Below are positions 41,904 through 50,679 of a DNA stretch of 64,000 nt, in pieces. Each line of letters starts with the position of its first letter. Position 1 is the stretch's first letter. The notes under the pieces are model-generated. The model did not search any database. It had not been told where the DNA came from and worked only from the letters and a program-made list of their open reading frames with translations. The DNA comes from an uncultured bacterium (GTDB taxonomy: Bacteria > Bacillota > Clostridia > Oscillospirales > Ruminococcaceae): the NCBI GenBank assembly GCA_934875375.1, contig CAKXHL010000007.1:31630-95629 (forward strand), written 5' to 3'. The position numbers and the translations under genes were made by a program.

Positions 41904-42796
41904 ATGACCGATCTTTCTTTTATCGAAAAGAAACCCATTCAAAAAGGCTGGTCATGCGACAGTAAATATTGTGTAACAGCCGCTGACGGGACAAAATATT
42001 TGATGCGTATAACACCGCATGAAAAAAGCGCAAGTCGTGAGAATATGTTTCGTATGCAGCAAAAGGTGGCTGAGTTGGGTGTACCCATGTGCAGACCGGT
42101 TGCTTTCGGTACCTGTGATGAGGGCGTTTATAACCTACAGACCTGGATTGACGGACAGGATGCGGAAGAAGTCATTCCCAACGCGTCCACCGAAGAGTAG
42201 TATACCTACGGATGGCAAGACAGAAGCATACTCCAAACAATTCATTTGATTCCTGCGCCAGACACGCAGCCGGAATGGGAACCGCGTTTTCTTGCAAAAG
42301 CACAGCGGAATATAAAAATCTACCAGGACTGTCCGGTCCGAATGGATGGCGCCCAAAAGTTCATTGCCTGTATAGAGCAGAACCGGCATTTACTGAAAAA
42401 CAGACCGCAGTGCTTTCAGCATGGAGATTACCATATTGGCAATATGATGATTGAGAACGGCAAACTCGTGGTAATTGATTTTGACCGCTATGATTTTGGC
42501 GACCCTTGGGAAGAGTTTAACCGCATTGTTTGGTGTGCACAGCGGCGCCCCTATTTGCGTCCGGCATGGTTGACGGGTATTTTAACGGCAAGGTTCCGGC
42601 GGAGTTCTGGGAACTGCTCGCTTTGTATATCAGCAGCAATATGCTTTCTTCCGTGCCTTGGGCGATTCCTTTTGGCGAGCATGAGGTTACCACAATGCTA
42701 AATCAGGCGCGAGATGTCTTGCGGTGGTACGACGGGATGAGAAGCGTGGTGCCGTCCTGGTATGCCAAAAAAGCGTGCACTGGCTTTGGATTTTGA
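41904..42796 (+). pseudogene. Inactivated aminoglycoside-phosphotransferase-family kinase gene
   Basis: ATG 41904 with AGGAGGG upstream opens a protein of the APH/choline-kinase-like family (ATP-lobe KKPIQKGWSCDSKY, KYLMRI; catalytic HGDYHIGNMM; metal site VIDFDRYDFGDPWEEFNRIVW). The frame is cut by TAG at 42198-42200 and loses one base near 42543. After that point the correct continuation (APLFASGMVDGYFNG and PSWYAKK) is in another frame. Otherwise the sequence is well preserved, so inactivation is recent. A full-length intact protein would have about 297 residues. Confidence 0.85.
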
Positions 42797-42983
42797 AATG
42801 GCTGGAATCGGCAGCAGAAAGAATGCACGGTCGCTGCCAAACTTATTGACAGACTATAAGCGGCGACGGCGTTTCGATGGGTTGGCCATTTTGGAGAATC
42901 TTTTTGCGAGGCAGAAGAATAGACTGCTTGTGGGGTGAAAAATTGTAGCTTTTATCTGCGGCAGAACGGAAAAAAGGGCAGGA

Positions 42984-43015
42984 AAACGGCCTGGGATTTT
43001 CATCCCAGGCCGTTT
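42984..43015. terminator. Bidirectional terminator
   Basis: AAACGGCCTGGGA / TCCCAGGCCGTTT stem between the broken kinase gene and the convergent NhaC paralogue. The region 42797-42983 holds no supportable gene. Confidence 0.85.
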
Positions 43016-43019
43016 CTTT

Positions 43020-44612
43020 TTATGATTTTGTAGAGAGGGCAGTTTCCGTTTCCGTATGCTCCGGTTCCCGGACGCTTTCCCGGTTACCGGGGAAGAGCCG
43101 CGGTAAAATGAGCAGGGAGCTAATCAGCAGCAGGAAAAAGATGCCCAGCGACAACGGCAGATATACCGTGTACCCCAAACCTACCGAAAACCCTGCTACC
43201 AGATAGGCGATAGCTGCGCAGATGGCCACAGTAAGCGCATAAGGGATCTGGGTGAATACATGACGCATCAGATCACAGCCTGCGGAAGTGGAGGAAAGGA
43301 TTACTACATCCGAAATCGGAGATACCTGATCGCCGAACACCGAACCCGCCAATACGGCGGAGAGAGACAAAACTGCCATCTCCGGTGCCAGCGCTTCGCA
43401 GATGGTGACCACGATGGGGATCAGAATACCGAAAGTTCCCCAAGAGGTACCGGTGGCGAAAGCAAGTAGTCCGGCGATAACCATGGCAATGGCAGGCAGA
43501 AGATGGACGGGAATACCGGAATCGCGCACGATTCTGGCTACATATTCCCCGGTGCCCAGATAATCCCGGCAGACGCTGCTGATACTCCAAGCCAGGGTCA
43601 GAATAACGCTGGCGCCAACCATGGATTTTACTCCGTCGTTAAAGGCTTTGAAAAATTCCGTCATCGGCATGATGCGGCGGGGGATAAACAGGAAAAATGC
43701 TACAAGCAATGCGCCAGCGCCGCCCAAAGCCAGCGCAGTGGGGGCATCTGTTTTACCGAAAGCCTGAACTAGGCTAAGCTGTTCGTTCCAGTATCCGCCG
43801 ACATAAAGCATAGCCAGTACCGAAAAGACCAGCAGTGCGGCAATTGGAATGGCCAGGTCCCAGACCCGGCCTTTAGACGAGGCCTGCATCCGGGTGATCT
43901 CGTTTTCGGTTTCCGCCGTGTCGCGAACGCCGTCACGCATTGCCCGGCGTTCCGCTTCTGCCATTGGACCGTAGTCGGCGCGTTTGCGGATGCACATCCA
44001 AAACACCATAAAAATAGTGCCGATCGCGTAAAAGTTCAGCGGCGCTGCATGTAAAAACGCCTGCATACCGGTGAGACCGCCATCTTGAGGGATGTAGGAC
44101 ATAACGGAGGCGGCCCAGGAGGAAATGGGAGCTAAAATGGCCATGGCGGCAGCCATCATGTCTACAATATAGGACAGCTTTTCCCGGGAGATGTTGAACC
44201 GGTCCGTTACCGGCCGCATGACGGTTCCGCTGGTGATGCAGTTAAAATAGTCATCCAGAAATAGACAGGCGGAAAATCCTGCGGTGGCAGTGAGCGCACT
44301 GCGCCGGCTTTTAAAACGGCCGCGCGCCCAAGCGGCATACGCATTGGAGCCACCGGCTTTGGTAATGACCGCAACCAGTCCGCCCAGCAGGGACAAAAAG
44401 ACGATCATGGCGATATTTTCACCCAGCTTTGCGATCATGATGTCTACCGTGGTGGAGAAGCACTGAATCAGGCTTAATTGGTTGCACAGCACATAGATTA
44501 CCGTACCGGACAAAATGCCGCAGACCAGCGAAAAAATAACTTCCTTGGTCAAAACCGCCAGTACAATCGCCACAATAGGGGGAACAACCGACCAAATCCC
44601 TACATCCTGCAC
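43020..44612 (-). CDS. NhaC-family sodium/proton antiporter-like transporter
   Basis: A 530-residue paralogue of the gene at 40 kb, with the same motifs (CLFLDDYFNCITSGTVMRPVTD, APISSWAASVMSY, ATGTSWGTFGILIPI, FGDQVSPISDVVILSS). Start GTG 44612 after GGGGAGG. It has an ordinary promoter and no recognisable riboswitch, so the two paralogues are controlled differently and may carry different substrates. Note GDQVSPISDVV against GDHCSPISDTT in the other copy. Confidence 0.88.
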   Translation of the reverse strand: MQDVGIWSVVPPIVAIVLAVLTKEVIFSLVCGILSGTVIYVLCNQLSLIQCFSTTVDIMIAKLGENIAMIVFLSLLGGLVAVITKAGGSNAYAAWARGRFKSRRSALTATAGFSACLFLDDYFNCITSGTVMRPVTDRFNISREKLSYIVDMMAAAMAILAPISSWAASVMSYIPQDGGLTGMQAFLHAAPLNFYAIGTIFMVFWMCIRKRADYGPMAEAERRAMRDGVRDTAETENEITRMQASSKGRVWDLAIPIAALLVFSVLAMLYVGGYWNEQLSLVQAFGKTDAPTALALGGAGALLVAFFLFIPRRIMPMTEFFKAFNDGVKSMVGASVILTLAWSISSVCRDYLGTGEYVARIVRDSGIPVHLLPAIAMVIAGLLAFATGTSWGTFGILIPIVVTICEALAPEMAVLSLSAVLAGSVFGDQVSPISDVVILSSTSAGCDLMRHVFTQIPYALTVAICAAIAYLVAGFSVGLGYTVYLPLSLGIFFLLLISSLLILPRLFPGNRESVREPEHTETETALSTKS

Positions 44613-44663
44613 AGAAATACCTCCCCGGAAAGCAGATAATTTTTTGATAAAGATAGCAAAAAA

Positions 44664-44692
44664 ATTATAACATTATAATATGACCTTGTAAA
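44664..44692 (-). promoter_or_regulatory. Promoter of the second NhaC-family gene
   Basis: Minus-strand TTTACA (44687-44692), 17-bp spacer, TATAAT (44664-44669). The intergenic stretch 44613-45031 otherwise contains only AT-rich DNA and the mrp promoter and hairpin. Confidence 0.7.
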
Positions 44693-44930
44693 TAAATTTT
44701 GCAGGAAAAATTCATAAAAGAACAGAAGAGAAAGGGAATGAAAACCAAAAGAGAAATCTTCAATATTTTGTATCGATAACCATATCTGATTTTAGAAATT
44801 TTCCATAAATTTTAGCGATTTTTTAACAATAGAACAAGAAAAAGCCAAAAACCGCTTTTTGCCCTATTTATTTACTATTTGTTCATAAAAAAGGCACGTT
44901 TTTTGCATGTTTTGTTGTGAATCTTTCTCC

Positions 44931-44959
44931 TTGCTACTTCAAAGGGCTTATGATATAGT
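44931..44959 (+). promoter_or_regulatory. Promoter of the mrp-like operon
   Basis: TTGCTA (44931-44936), 17-bp spacer, TATAGT (44954-44959), about 75 bp before the first gene. Confidence 0.6.
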
Positions 44960-44971
44960 AGTTTGGGTTTC

Positions 44972-45008
44972 TTCCTATATACATATTAAATAGGTATATA
45001 TATAGGAA
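44972..45008 (+). repeat. Inverted repeat in the mrp operon leader
   Basis: TTCCTATATA (44972-44981) and its exact complement (44999-45008) around a 17-nt loop, just downstream of the promoter. It may be an operator or an mRNA hairpin upstream of the ribosome site. Confidence 0.6.
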
Positions 45009-45031
45009 AATAAGGTTGTTGAGGTGATTGA

Positions 45032-45490
45032 ATGTTTGTTCTGTTGTTTGCCCTGTGGATCTTGTTCAACGGAAAAATCACGCTGGAGATCTGCCTGTTC
45101 GGCCTTGTGATTTCCGGGGCGATATATCTGTTTGCCATTAAACTGTTGGACTACGATCCCAAGAAAGAACTGAAGGCTTTGAAAAAGCTGGGAGGCATCT
45201 TCCATTTCCTGCTGGTGCTTCTGCGGGATATTATCAAGGCCAGTTTCCATGTCATCGGCGTGATTCTCTCTCCGAAAAAGGAGGTTGACCCCAAGCTGGT
45301 ATTTTTCTATACAGATCTGAGTACCGATACCGGCCGGGTGGGTTTGGCAAACGCGATTACGCTGACGCCTGGCACGATTACGGTGTTTTGTGAGCATGAG
45401 CTGTTCTGTGTGCATGCGCTGGATACCGCCAGCCAGGCAGATGTGGACGAGTCTCAATTTATGCATTTGCTGAAAAAACTGGAGGATTAA
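45032..45490 (+). CDS. mrpE: Mrp antiporter subunit E-like
   Basis: A 152-residue membrane protein with two to three N-terminal helices and a soluble C-terminal part containing TGRVGLANAITLTPGTITV, the conserved MnhE signature. MrpE is a small subunit needed for assembly of the multisubunit sodium/proton antiporter. ATG 45032 follows GAGGTG. First gene of a nine-gene plus-strand operon with overlaps or short gaps throughout. Confidence 0.9.
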   Translation: MFVLLFALWILFNGKITLEICLFGLVISGAIYLFAIKLLDYDPKKELKALKKLGGIFHFLLVLLRDIIKASFHVIGVILSPKKEVDPKLVFFYTDLSTDTGRVGLANAITLTPGTITVFCEHELFCVHALDTASQADVDESQFMHLLKKLED

Positions 45491-45493
45491 AAG

Positions 45494-45802
45494 ATGAAAG
45501 AGTTTACAGGTTCTTTTCTGCTGGGCTCGGTGATCCTTTTGTCGGTCCTGATTTTCTTCTGTATGATCCGTGCCATTAAGGGGCCGCGTTTTACCGACCG
45601 TGTGGTGGCGGGGAACATGATCAGCACAATGATCATCGTCATTCTGTCCATCCTTTCGGTTTACATGGAGGAGCCTTTTTTGGTGGACGTGGCGATTGTA
45701 TACGCCATGCTCAGCTTTATTACAGTGGTTGTGCTTTGCCGGTTGGTAATTGTTCGGCGCCGGGTACACGAAAGGGAGGAACAGGAAGATGGAAAACGTT
45801 AG
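45494..45802 (+). CDS. mrpF: Mrp antiporter subunit F-like
   Basis: A 102-residue protein with three transmembrane helices. The motif RAIKGPRFTDRVVAGNMI in the first cytoplasmic loop is typical of MnhF. It starts 3 bp after mrpE with GGAGG overlapping its end. Its own 3' end overlaps mrpG. Confidence 0.9.
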   Translation: MKEFTGSFLLGSVILLSVLIFFCMIRAIKGPRFTDRVVAGNMISTMIIVILSILSVYMEEPFLVDVAIVYAMLSFITVVVLCRLVIVRRRVHEREEQEDGKR

Positions 45803-46109
45803 AATTGTTGCTGGCATCATTCTGATTGCAGTAGGGTTATTCGTTTATATCACAGCAACTTTTGGTCTATTCCGCTTTCATTATGTGCTCAACCGTATGC
45901 ATGCTGCCGCTTTGGGGGACACGCTCGGCATTCTTTTTGTGCTGCTGGGCCTGATGATTCTGGTAGGGTTCAATTTTCACACGCTGCGGCTGGGACTTAT
46001 TATTTGCTTTTTGTGGCTCGCAAGCCCTGTGTCTAGCCATCTGCTGGCAAAAGCGGAGTTTGTGACCTTTAAACATATCAAATCCGAATGCGAGGTGGTA
46101 GAGAAATGA
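45789..46109 (+). CDS. mrpG: Mrp antiporter subunit G-like
   Basis: A 106-residue protein with three helices. FGLFRFHYVLNRMHAAALGDTLG is the MnhG signature. ATG 45789, overlapping mrpF by 14 bp and preceded by GAGGAACAGGAAG. The frame is open further upstream inside mrpF but without a start signal. Confidence 0.9.
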   Translation: MENVRIVAGIILIAVGLFVYITATFGLFRFHYVLNRMHAAALGDTLGILFVLLGLMILVGFNFHTLRLGLIICFLWLASPVSSHLLAKAEFVTFKHIKSECEVVEK

Positions 46110-46360
46110 GGTTGGCTTTGGAACTAATCCTGCCGATTTTGTTGATTGTTTGCGCTTTGGCCGTGACCTTCTCCAAACGGCTGCTGGTCGCGGTTGTCAT
46201 TTTTACGTCTTTCAGTCTAATCATGTCGGTGATCTGGGTACTGCTGGAAAGCCCCGACCTTGCGATTACCGAGGCGGCGGTAGGCGCCGGTGTCAGCGGC
46301 CTGCTGCTCATCTATACACTGAAAAAAATCCATGCGTTGAAGGGAACGAGTGATGAGTAA
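46106..46360 (+). CDS. MbhD/DUF4040-like subunit (MrpA C-terminal piece)
   Basis: An 84-residue three-helix membrane protein with SPDLAITEAAVGAGVSGLLL, the signature of the DUF4040/MbhD domain. That domain is fused to the C-terminal side of MrpA in classical Mrp systems and separate in Mbh/Mbx-type complexes. ATG 46106 overlaps the mrpG stop (ATGA). Its separation shows that this operon follows the split-MrpA layout. Confidence 0.82.
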   Translation: MRLALELILPILLIVCALAVTFSKRLLVAVVIFTSFSLIMSVIWVLLESPDLAITEAAVGAGVSGLLLIYTLKKIHALKGTSDE

Positions 46361-47300
46361 AATGGCCAAAATCAAAAAAGAGAAAAAGACCCTTTGGCAA
46401 CGGTTCACCGCATGGGTTAACGGCGATGCCGCCGAACAACCCCTGCTTCCTGCGGAACCGCCCAAACCCAAAAAAAACAAGGGGGCCAAGGGCAAAAAGC
46501 AAAAGGCGCAGCCCACCCGCAAGGAATGGATGGGCCTGAGCCGGTTTGAACATTTTTATCACGTCTGTGCAGTTGTCATCGGTGTAGCTATCGTATCGGT
46601 GCTGATGGTCACGGTGCTGCAGCTTCCGTTGTTCGGCAGCCCTGACAACCCGGCGGTTAACGAAGTAGTGGAGCGGTACGTGGAAAAAGGTCTGGAGGAG
46701 ACTGGCGCTGTTAATATGGTCGCTGGTATGATCTTGGATTACCGTGCGTTTGATACTTTCGGCGAATCTTCGGTACTGTTTCTGGCAGTTACCTGTGTAA
46801 CCATGCTTTTGATGCGGGACCGCAACAACACCACAAAGGAAGAGGATCTGCTCACTGCCCGGGAGCACGTGATAGAGGGCCACGAGGAGGATATCATTTT
46901 AACCAAAATTGCCCGGCTGGTCATCCCCTGTGCGCTGGTTTACGGTATTTACGTGGTGCTGAACGGGCATCTGTCGCCCGGCGGTGGTTTTTCCGGCGGT
47001 ACCATCATGGGCTCCGCGCTGATTTTGTTTGCCGTGTCTTTCGGTATGATCCGGATCAGCCGGTTCTTTACTTATGCTACCTTCCGTAAAGTCACATCCT
47101 GCGCGCTGATGGTTTATGCCGCGTCAAAGGCTTACTCCTTTTTCACCGGTGCAAACCATCTGGAATCCCATATTCCGCTGGGAACACCCGGTGCTATTTT
47201 AAGCTCCGGCCTGATTTTGGTTTTGGATATCTGCGTCGGCATTGTGGTAGCCTGCACGATGTACGGCTTTTATGCGCTGTTCACAAAGGGGGAGTTGTAA
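46353..47300 (+). CDS. MrpB-like subunit with MbhE-type N-terminal domain
   Basis: A 315-residue protein. It opens with about 65 charged residues rich in Lys and Pro (KPKKNKGAKGKKQ), followed by one helix and an MbhE-like segment (FGSPDNPAVNEVVERYVEKGLEETGAVNMVAGMILDYRAFDTFGE). The MnhB domain follows, with GHLSPGGGFSGGTIMGSALIL. The fusion supplies the second missing piece of a classical MrpA. The long basic N-terminal extension is unusual. ATG 46353 overlaps the previous gene. Confidence 0.85.
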   Translation: MSKMAKIKKEKKTLWQRFTAWVNGDAAEQPLLPAEPPKPKKNKGAKGKKQKAQPTRKEWMGLSRFEHFYHVCAVVIGVAIVSVLMVTVLQLPLFGSPDNPAVNEVVERYVEKGLEETGAVNMVAGMILDYRAFDTFGESSVLFLAVTCVTMLLMRDRNNTTKEEDLLTAREHVIEGHEEDIILTKIARLVIPCALVYGIYVVLNGHLSPGGGFSGGTIMGSALILFAVSFGMIRISRFFTYATFRKVTSCALMVYAASKAYSFFTGANHLESHIPLGTPGAILSSGLILVLDICVGIVVACTMYGFYALFTKGEL

Positions 47301-47674
47301 TGGAACACCTGCTGATCAATCACTATGAAACAGCGGCGGTCATTTTGTTCGGCATCGGTTTTTTGAACCTTCTTCTGCAGAACAACCTGGTCAAAAAGGT
47401 GATCGGCGTTGGGATTATGGACAGTTCTGTTTATCTGTTTTTGGCATCCCAAGGCTATATTGAAGGCCGCTTGGCTCCTATCCTGGTAGGAGAGGCAGCC
47501 AATGCGGCAGACTATATCAATCCGATTCCCGCAGGCCTGGTGCTCACTGGAATCGTTGTATCGGTAAGCGTTACTGCTTTTTCGCTGGCGCTGATCCAGC
47601 GGCTGTATCAAAAATATAAGACGGTCAACTTTGACGAGATTGTTCAACTGGCCAGACAAAAGGGAGATGAGTAA
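47300..47674 (+). CDS. mrpC: Mrp antiporter subunit C-like (NuoK homologue)
   Basis: A 124-residue three-helix protein. GIMDSSVYLFLASQGYIEG and PIPAGLVLTGIVVSVSVTAFSLAL are MnhC/NuoK signatures. ATG 47300 overlaps the previous stop (TAATG). Confidence 0.9.
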   Translation: MEHLLINHYETAAVILFGIGFLNLLLQNNLVKKVIGVGIMDSSVYLFLASQGYIEGRLAPILVGEAANAADYINPIPAGLVLTGIVVSVSVTAFSLALIQRLYQKYKTVNFDEIVQLARQKGDE

Positions 47675-47677
47675 CCG

Positions 47678-49168
47678 GTGCCATTTGTATATAACTTTCC
47701 GTTCTTCAGCATTTTTATCTGCATGATTTCCGGCATCGTCACCCCGCTTTTGAAAAACGGCAGATGGGCGTATCGACTGAGCTTATTTGCCTCTGGCGCA
47801 GGGTTGCTGCTGTCCGGCGTTTTGCTGGGGCGGATTGGACCTGCGAATGAAAGTTTCAGCTTTATGATGGGCCATTTTCCGGCCCCTTGGGGCAACGAGT
47901 TATCGGTGGGACCGCTGGAAGCGGTGCTGGCCACTGCCGTTTGTCTGGTGATGATGATGGCTTTGTTAGGCGGCAGCCGGGACATTTTTGAAGATGTCCT
48001 GCCGGAAAAACAAAAATTGTATTTCATCATGATGGACGAGATCCTGGCAGCGCTGCTGGCGCTGACCTATACCAACGATATTTTTACCGCGTACGTGTTC
48101 ATCGAAATCAGTACCATCGCGGCTTGCGCCATTGTCATGGCCAAAGATGCCAGCGCTACACTGGTTGCCACGATGCGGTATCTGATTATGAGTCTGCTCG
48201 GCTCCGGGCTGGTACTGATCGGTATTGTGCTGTTGTACTGCATCACTGGTCATCTGTTGTTCCCAAGCCTGCAGCAGCGGGTTCTGGAATTGGTAGCCAC
48301 TGGGCAGTACACCATTCCGCTGACTGTGGTTGTGGGGCTGATCGTTTTGGGCCTTGGCATTAAAAGCGCCATGTTTCCTTTCCATTTGTGGCTGCCTCCG
48401 GCCCATGGATCGGCGACGACCGCCTCCAGTTCGGTGCTGTCCGGTCTGGTAGTCAAAGGATACATTATTTTGATGATCCGCCTGTTTTATAAAGTATTCA
48501 CCATCGAGGTCATCCGGGAACTGCGCATTACCAATATGATTTTCCTGTTTGGTCTGGCCGGCATGATCATTGGTTCGATCGGCGCCATGAAAGAAGGGCA
48601 TATCAAGCGGATGCTGGCCTATTCTTCGGTGGCGCAGCTGGGTTATGTCTTTATGGGAATCGGTCTGGGAACAGATATTGGCATTATGGCAGCCTGTTTC
48701 CAGATTTTGGTGCATGCCTGTACAAAGCCCATGCTTTTTAGCTGTGCCAGTGCCCTGAGCGCCGGCCGGCACCACAATAAAAAGCTGCATGCACTGCGCG
48801 GTGCTGCTTATGAAAACAAGCTGGCTGGTATCGGCTTTACGGTCGGCGCTTTGTCCATGATCGGTATTCCATTGTTTGCCGGTTTCGCCGCAAAGGTGTT
48901 CTTTGCCAGCGCAACCATGGCACAGCCGGTGAAAATGTGGATGACACTGCTGACGCTGGCTTTGTCCACTGTGCTCAACGCCTTGTACTACATCCCGGCG
49001 GTAACCGTTCTTTGGTCCCGGCCGGCAGAAGGAGAGACTGGCGAAAAACAGCCTGTTCATCCGGCGTTTGCAGTTTCCACCGTGGTATTCATCGCAGCGG
49101 TGTTCTTCTTGGGCATCTGCTATGAGCCGGTTGTAACCCTCATCCAAAACGGACTCGCGCTCTTATAA
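47678..49168 (+). CDS. MrpD/NuoL-type antiporter subunit 1
   Basis: A 496-residue protein with about 14 helices. It retains the ion-translocation residues of the family: Glu in AYVFIEISTI, Lys in LGIKSAMFPFHLWLP, Lys in GLVVKGYIIL and Lys in FAGFAAKVFF. GTG 47678 is the start, 3 bp after mrpC. First of four consecutive large antiporter-like subunits. Confidence 0.88.
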   Translation: MPFVYNFPFFSIFICMISGIVTPLLKNGRWAYRLSLFASGAGLLLSGVLLGRIGPANESFSFMMGHFPAPWGNELSVGPLEAVLATAVCLVMMMALLGGSRDIFEDVLPEKQKLYFIMMDEILAALLALTYTNDIFTAYVFIEISTIAACAIVMAKDASATLVATMRYLIMSLLGSGLVLIGIVLLYCITGHLLFPSLQQRVLELVATGQYTIPLTVVVGLIVLGLGIKSAMFPFHLWLPPAHGSATTASSSVLSGLVVKGYIILMIRLFYKVFTIEVIRELRITNMIFLFGLAGMIIGSIGAMKEGHIKRMLAYSSVAQLGYVFMGIGLGTDIGIMAACFQILVHACTKPMLFSCASALSAGRHHNKKLHALRGAAYENKLAGIGFTVGALSMIGIPLFAGFAAKVFFASATMAQPVKMWMTLLTLALSTVLNALYYIPAVTVLWSRPAEGETGEKQPVHPAFAVSTVVFIAAVFFLGICYEPVVTLIQNGLALL

Positions 49169-49194
49169 ATTCCCGATAAAGAGGTGACAATTTC

Positions 49195-50661
49195 GTGTTC
49201 AAAAGTATCGTCCTGTTGCTGCCCATCCTATTGCCGTTGATCGGCGGTTTGGTGGTGTTCCGGCTGCGCGATGCCAAAGCCCGCCGTATTGCGGTATCTG
49301 CCTGTGTGCTGTGCACGTTGGTTTCGGCGGTAGGCGTCAGCTTTTTGCCGGATCTTTCCCTGCGTATTTGGGACTTGGGCGGCAGTATTGCCATTTATCT
49401 GCGGCTGGACGCCATGGGCAGGTTTTTCCTGTGCCTGGTGTCAGGTATCTGGACGCTGGTGGCGTTCTTTGCTTATGAGTACATGCAGCACGAGGGAAGG
49501 GAAGAGCGCTTTTTTGGCTTTTACACCATGACCCTCGGCATCCTGATGGGACTTGGCTTAGCAGGAAATTTGCTGACTTTGTATATGTTCTATGAAATGA
49601 TGACCCTAATCACAGTACCGCTGGTCATCCATAACGGAAGCCGGGAGGCGGTAGCCGCTGGGTTTAAATATCTGGGCTATTCCACCTTTGGCGCGGGCCT
49701 TGCGTTGATCGGATTTTTCTTCCTCAACCGGTACTGCTCCACCACAGAATTTTCAGCTGGCGGAACGCTGGATTTCTCCCTTGCAGCGGGAAATGAAAAC
49801 CTGCTGTTTACCGTTTGGCTTTTGATGATGATCGGTTTTGGCTGCAAAGCGGGCATGATGCCGCTGCAGTCCTGGCTGCCCACCGCCCACCCGGTAGCGC
49901 CGGCGCCTGCATCGGCCGTTCTGTCTGGCATCATAACCAAAGCGGGTGTTTTGGCCATTATTCGTGTGACTTTTTATCTGTTCGGCGCTGATTTCCTGCG
50001 TGGCAGTTGGGCGCAGACCACACTTTTGTGCCTGGCGCTGGCAACCGTATTTGCCGGTTCCATGCTGGCTTATAAAGAAAAAGTATTTAAAAAGCGGCTG
50101 GCGTATTCTACGGTCAGTCAGGTTTCTTATGTGCTGTTCGGTTTGTTTTTGTTAAACAGTGTAGGCTTTACCGGTGCGCTTTTGCAGGTGGTTTTCCACG
50201 CCCTGGTCAAGAATCTTTTGTTCCTGGCTGCCGGTGCAGTGATTTATAAAACCGGTAAAACGGATGTGCGGGAGCTGGTAGGCATTGGCAAACAAATGCC
50301 GATTGTGATTTGGTGCTTTGCGTTTGGCGCTCTGTCGCTCATTGGCATTCCGCCGACTGCGGGCTTTGTGAGCAAATGGTATCTGGCCCAGGGCGGCATT
50401 GCTGATTATGGCATTTTGGGTATCGGGGGCGCGGCAATTCTTTTGGTCAGCGCTCTGCTGACTGCCGGATACCTGCTTCCGGTTGTGACCCGCGGTTTTT
50501 TTCCGGGCCGGGACTTTGACTACGCAAATCTGGAGAAAAAAGAACCGTCAGGCTATATGACGGTGCCGCTGGTCATTCTGGCGGCGTTGGCCGTGCTGTT
50601 GGGTATTTTCCCCGGCGGCTTGATCGAATGGATCAGCGGCATTTCTGCCGTATTATTTTAA
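49195..50661 (+). CDS. MrpD/NuoL-type antiporter subunit 2
   Basis: A 488-residue membrane protein, start GTG 49195 with AAAGAGGTG upstream. Conserved charges: Glu in LYMFYEMMTL, Lys in GCKAGMMPLQSWLP, Lys in GIITKAGVLAIIR and Lys in TAGFVSKWYLA. Similar in length and pattern to MrpA N-terminal/NuoM-like subunits. Confidence 0.88.
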   Translation: MFKSIVLLLPILLPLIGGLVVFRLRDAKARRIAVSACVLCTLVSAVGVSFLPDLSLRIWDLGGSIAIYLRLDAMGRFFLCLVSGIWTLVAFFAYEYMQHEGREERFFGFYTMTLGILMGLGLAGNLLTLYMFYEMMTLITVPLVIHNGSREAVAAGFKYLGYSTFGAGLALIGFFFLNRYCSTTEFSAGGTLDFSLAAGNENLLFTVWLLMMIGFGCKAGMMPLQSWLPTAHPVAPAPASAVLSGIITKAGVLAIIRVTFYLFGADFLRGSWAQTTLLCLALATVFAGSMLAYKEKVFKKRLAYSTVSQVSYVLFGLFLLNSVGFTGALLQVVFHALVKNLLFLAAGAVIYKTGKTDVRELVGIGKQMPIVIWCFAFGALSLIGIPPTAGFVSKWYLAQGGIADYGILGIGGAAILLVSALLTAGYLLPVVTRGFFPGRDFDYANLEKKEPSGYMTVPLVILAALAVLLGIFPGGLIEWISGISAVLF

Positions 50662-50679
50662 TGTTGGGAGGGGAAGCTT

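Noticed and set aside
47966..49147. 393-codon minus-strand frame within the mrp operon
   Set aside because: Antisense of the first MrpD-type gene; polar, low-likelihood composition and no start signals.
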